From Mesohalobacter salilacus (lineage in GTDB: Bacteria > Bacteroidota > Bacteroidia > Flavobacteriales > Flavobacteriaceae), in assembly GCA_003931895.1 (NCBI GenBank), contig RRZV01000092.1:31210-95209 (forward strand): a DNA stretch of 64,000 bases. The letters run 5' to 3'. Under the pieces are notes generated by a model. The model had not been told where the DNA came from and ran no database searches. It saw only the letters and a program-made list of their open reading frames with translations. Shown in pieces: positions 61,701 through 64,000 of the stretch; the stretch's first letter is position 1; each line of letters begins with the position of its first letter. Made by a program: the position numbers and the translations under genes.

Positions 61701-62504
61701 ATGAAAAACTTAATTATTGGCTTTTTATCTTTTATGTTTATTTTATCAAGTTGTAAAAAGCAAGACAATAAAGATAAAGAAGCAGAAAACAAAGAGGTTA
61801 AAACAGAAGAAAAAGTTGAAGAATCAAAAATCACTCTATCAAAATTTGAGGACTCGCCAAAATTTACAGAGGCTAAAATTAGTCTTAACGAACCTGTTGT
61901 TGGTGAAATAAGTGAAGAATCAGGCAAAGCCGAAGTCAAATTTGATTTTAATGTTGAAAACTATGAACTTGGTGTTCAAACCGATGGCGCAGGAGAAAAT
62001 GGTTTAGCTAATTCTGGGAATGGCCAACACATCCATTTTATTTTGGATAACGCGCCGTATTCCGCTCATTATGAACCAAGCTTTTCTAAAGAAATAGAGG
62101 AAGGTCACCATGTTTTATTAGCATTTTTATCTCGCTCTTATCACGAATCTGTAAAAAATGCTTTTTTAGTTCAGCCTGTTAAGGTTGGAGAGCCAAAAGG
62201 AGAAGCGCCAGATTTATCAGCTCCACATTTATTTTACAGCCGTCCAAAAGGCACATACAGTGGAAAAGACACTGAAAAACTCTTGCTTGATTTCTTTTTA
62301 GTCAATACAGAAATTTCAGAAACAGGTAATAAAGTAAAAGCAACCATAAATGGTGAAGAATTTACAATTACAGAATGGGTGCCATATGTTATTGAAGGTC
62401 TAAATAAAGGTGAAGTAAAAATACAATTACAACTTATAGATGCTGAAGGTAATTTAATTCCTGGACCATTTAATGATGTAACAAGAACGGTGACTTTAAA
62501 ATAA
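61701..62504 (+). CDS. Lipoprotein of unknown function
   Basis: 267 residues. Lipobox FILSSCKK (Cys near 18), then a charged KDKEAENKEVKTEEK linker, and a folded part of ~210 residues with GQHIHFILDNAPYSAHYEPS and a His-rich GHHVLLAFLSRSYHESV. The histidine spacing recalls metal-binding cupredoxin-like folds, without a certain family. Ends at a good terminator. Confidence 0.7.
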   Translation: MKNLIIGFLSFMFILSSCKKQDNKDKEAENKEVKTEEKVEESKITLSKFEDSPKFTEAKISLNEPVVGEISEESGKAEVKFDFNVENYELGVQTDGAGENGLANSGNGQHIHFILDNAPYSAHYEPSFSKEIEEGHHVLLAFLSRSYHESVKNAFLVQPVKVGEPKGEAPDLSAPHLFYSRPKGTYSGKDTEKLLLDFFLVNTEISETGNKVKATINGEEFTITEWVPYVIEGLNKGEVKIQLQLIDAEGNLIPGPFNDVTRTVTLK

Positions 62505-62530
62505 CTATATTATACACTTAGATTTAAAAA

Positions 62531-62557
62531 AAACCTAGCTTCAAGCTGGGTTTTTTT
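62531..62557 (+). terminator. Terminator after the lipoprotein gene
   Basis: AACCtAGCTT-C-AAGCTgGGTT with seven T directly behind. Stem of nine pairs with one mismatch. Confidence 0.88.
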
Positions 62558-62600
62558 GTACCAAATTTTAACTAACTTTATCACCTTATTATTTAAGCAA

Positions 62601-63827
62601 ATGAACCCATCAGCAACAGGTTGGATTAATAGATACCTTGTCGAGTATGAACAAGATTTACAAGAGTTATCTGATTATTCATTTGAAGCCTTTTATCACG
62701 AACTCAAAAAAGTGGGTTTTATTTATGGCACGAACTTAATTCCTGTAAGTCAGCGTAAAAATGATGATTTTAAATTGACGCAGGAAGAATTGGCTAAAGT
62801 GAATCTGTTTACAGCCTTATCAATTGTTTACTTTCATCATAACCACAAAAAAAATAACGCGTTATGTTTAAAAACAATTATCGCTTTTTATGCTAAACTC
62901 AAACGCACGCACCAGTCGTTATTTCAGTTTAAATGGTTATCAAAGTCAAAACCTGATAGAGAAGTTGAAAGTATATTACACCAACGTGTCCAAACCAATG
63001 ATTCTTATCTTCAAAAGAACTTTAGTAATATTGTTACAAATGCTTTATTGTTTGTTGATGTTTTAGCATTTAAAAATTATCTTAATGATATTTATGAGCC
63101 TTGTTGGTTCGCTACTCGACTCGAAGAAATGCTTGTCAACAGTTTATACTTAGCTTTAAAAGAGAAAAAATTAAAAGGGAAATACGATAAAATTATTATT
63201 AAGCTTATACAGAGTTCGTTAAGGTATCATGAAATTAAAGTTGATAATATTAAAGCTATTGAAGATTTAAACTTTGAGATATTAAAAACCAAAACAGAAA
63301 AAATCTACCTTATAGATATGATGTGTATGACTTTGTACTCAGATGAGGTGATTGATGAATCTGAAAAAGACTTTATAGTAAAACTATCAGAAAGTTTAAA
63401 TATCTCAATTCAAGACTTAAATCACTCTATTCAATTTTTATATGATTTTGTTAATGAAAATAAATCTGAAATCTACTATTTTAATTCAGCTCATCCTGTA
63501 AAGTATTTTTACGATCGAACATACCGAACTTTGTCATTGTTAGTTGTAAGAAATAAAAAAAGAATCATCAATGAAATATCTCAAAGTAAAGAGCTTATGA
63601 ATTTATTGATGATATCATCTTATAGAGAGTTGAACTCAAACGAGAGGCGAAAGGTAAAGACACAGCTATTAGATATTTTTAAAACCATACCGTCTTTAGC
63701 CATATTTGCGCTTCCAGGTGGAAGCTTACTCTTACCTATTGTTATAAAAATGATTCCTTCTATATTGCCGTCATCTTTTAATGAAAATCTTAAAAAAGAC
63801 TACACCCAAAAAGAAAAAAAAATTTAA
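62601..63827 (+). CDS. LETM1-related protein
   Basis: 408 residues from ATG 62601; the longer frame begins with a TTG inside the terminator and is rejected. Mostly helical, with a hydrophobic segment near the C-terminus (SLAIFALPGGSLLLPIVIKMIPSILP) that matches the LETM1 transmembrane signature. Flavobacterial homologues are annotated as LETM1-related biofilm-associated proteins. A middle part (DMMCMTLYSDEVIDESEKDFIVKLSESL) resembles a TerB-like helical fold. Function unproven. Confidence 0.8.
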   Translation: MNPSATGWINRYLVEYEQDLQELSDYSFEAFYHELKKVGFIYGTNLIPVSQRKNDDFKLTQEELAKVNLFTALSIVYFHHNHKKNNALCLKTIIAFYAKLKRTHQSLFQFKWLSKSKPDREVESILHQRVQTNDSYLQKNFSNIVTNALLFVDVLAFKNYLNDIYEPCWFATRLEEMLVNSLYLALKEKKLKGKYDKIIIKLIQSSLRYHEIKVDNIKAIEDLNFEILKTKTEKIYLIDMMCMTLYSDEVIDESEKDFIVKLSESLNISIQDLNHSIQFLYDFVNENKSEIYYFNSAHPVKYFYDRTYRTLSLLVVRNKKRIINEISQSKELMNLLMISSYRELNSNERRKVKTQLLDIFKTIPSLAIFALPGGSLLLPIVIKMIPSILPSSFNENLKKDYTQKEKKI

Positions 63828-63918
63828 TATATTATTTTTTGTATTTTTCTTAAAATCAGTCTGTTGAAAATTTACTTTTTAGAGATAAAAAAAAATCAAT
63901 ATTTTTTCAAAAAAAGTA

Positions 63919-63949
63919 TTTGTGGAAAAGAAAAAAGGTATTACATTTG
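63919..63949 (+). promoter_or_regulatory. Strong promoter and leader, probably of an rRNA operon
   Basis: TTTG (63919-63922), a 19-base spacer and TACATTTG (63942-63949) form the best promoter match in the window. The following bases (CACCCGCTTAACGGCG…, then CATTGACATATTGA up to the last base) resemble the leader found before flavobacterial 16S rRNA genes. There is no ATG in a coding context, so the transcribed unit must lie outside the window. Confidence 0.65.
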
Positions 63950-64000
63950 CACCCGCTTAACGGCGAAATAAAGAATTTAAAAAGTACATTGACATATTGA

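Overview
The window is a chromosomal segment of a low-GC member of the Bacteroidota, most likely a Flavobacteriaceae. The reasons are the gene content (MenB, OstA-like protein, LETM1-related protein, a type IX secretion C-terminal domain, DUF3570/DUF4266 proteins, an RND pump fused to its outer-membrane channel), promoters with the Bacteroidota -7 box TAnnTTTG, and the codon bias. No tRNA or rRNA gene lies inside the window. The last 80 bases look like the promoter and leader of an rRNA operon that starts just beyond the right edge.

Layout. 1-9.1 kb: housekeeping genes (end of argS, two bPH2 membrane proteins, menB, a TPR protein, a class III aminotransferase, an OstA/LptA-like protein). 9.2-9.8 kb: a VapBC-type toxin-antitoxin pair whose toxin is frameshifted. 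9.9-18.9 kb: a heavy-metal efflux locus (small membrane protein, His-rich small protein, CzcA-TolC fusion, CzcB adaptor, OmpR-type regulator and sensor kinase). 18.9-25.8 kb: a tightly packed operon of thioredoxin, ApbE, DUF4266 lipoprotein and DUF3570 protein, followed 13 bp later by epimerase, GT2, LAB_N and GT39 genes that look like a lipid A sugar-decoration pathway. A 17-bp CTTAAG-N5-CTTAAG site with 11-bp periodicity occurs three times, always in front of these operons. It is the best candidate operator of the local two-component system.

25.8-27 kb is a small island between a 61-bp duplicate of the purA 3' end and purA itself, carrying a DUF6364-PIN toxin-antitoxin pair. 27-33.3 kb: purA, a Fur-family regulator, a RelA/SpoT enzyme, then a BlaI/BlaR-type pair behind three 16-bp dyads spaced exactly 20 bp. 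33.4-34.4 kb: an IS982-family insertion sequence. 34.5-37.8 kb: Bax-inhibitor-like protein, umuDC and a short tail-less SSB, with several hairpin repeats between them. 38.2-44 kb is an accessory/defence patch: a type ISP-like restriction-modification protein without helicase, a DUF4209 protein with a HEPN-like R-x4-H motif that is cut by an in-frame TAG, a broken PIN toxin and its intact antitoxin. The borders of this patch and of the purA island share the short motifs ACCGCACAA and GCCAACGCT.

44-64 kb returns mostly to core genes: HI0933-type flavoprotein behind an 8-bp tandem repeat, ParDE, a large PLP enzyme, a TMEM175/CPBP/membrane-protein trio, a pirin remnant, lysophospholipid acyltransferase, YtxJ, ClpB, a c-type cytochrome, a T9SS-secreted protein, a PQQ-type sugar dehydrogenase, the pxpABC 5-oxoprolinase operon, an alpha/beta hydrolase-OsmC fusion, a lipoprotein and a LETM1-related protein. 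The items most worth following are the shared CTTAAG operator, the restriction-DUF4209 patch with its repeat borders, and the divergent purA 3'-end duplication.
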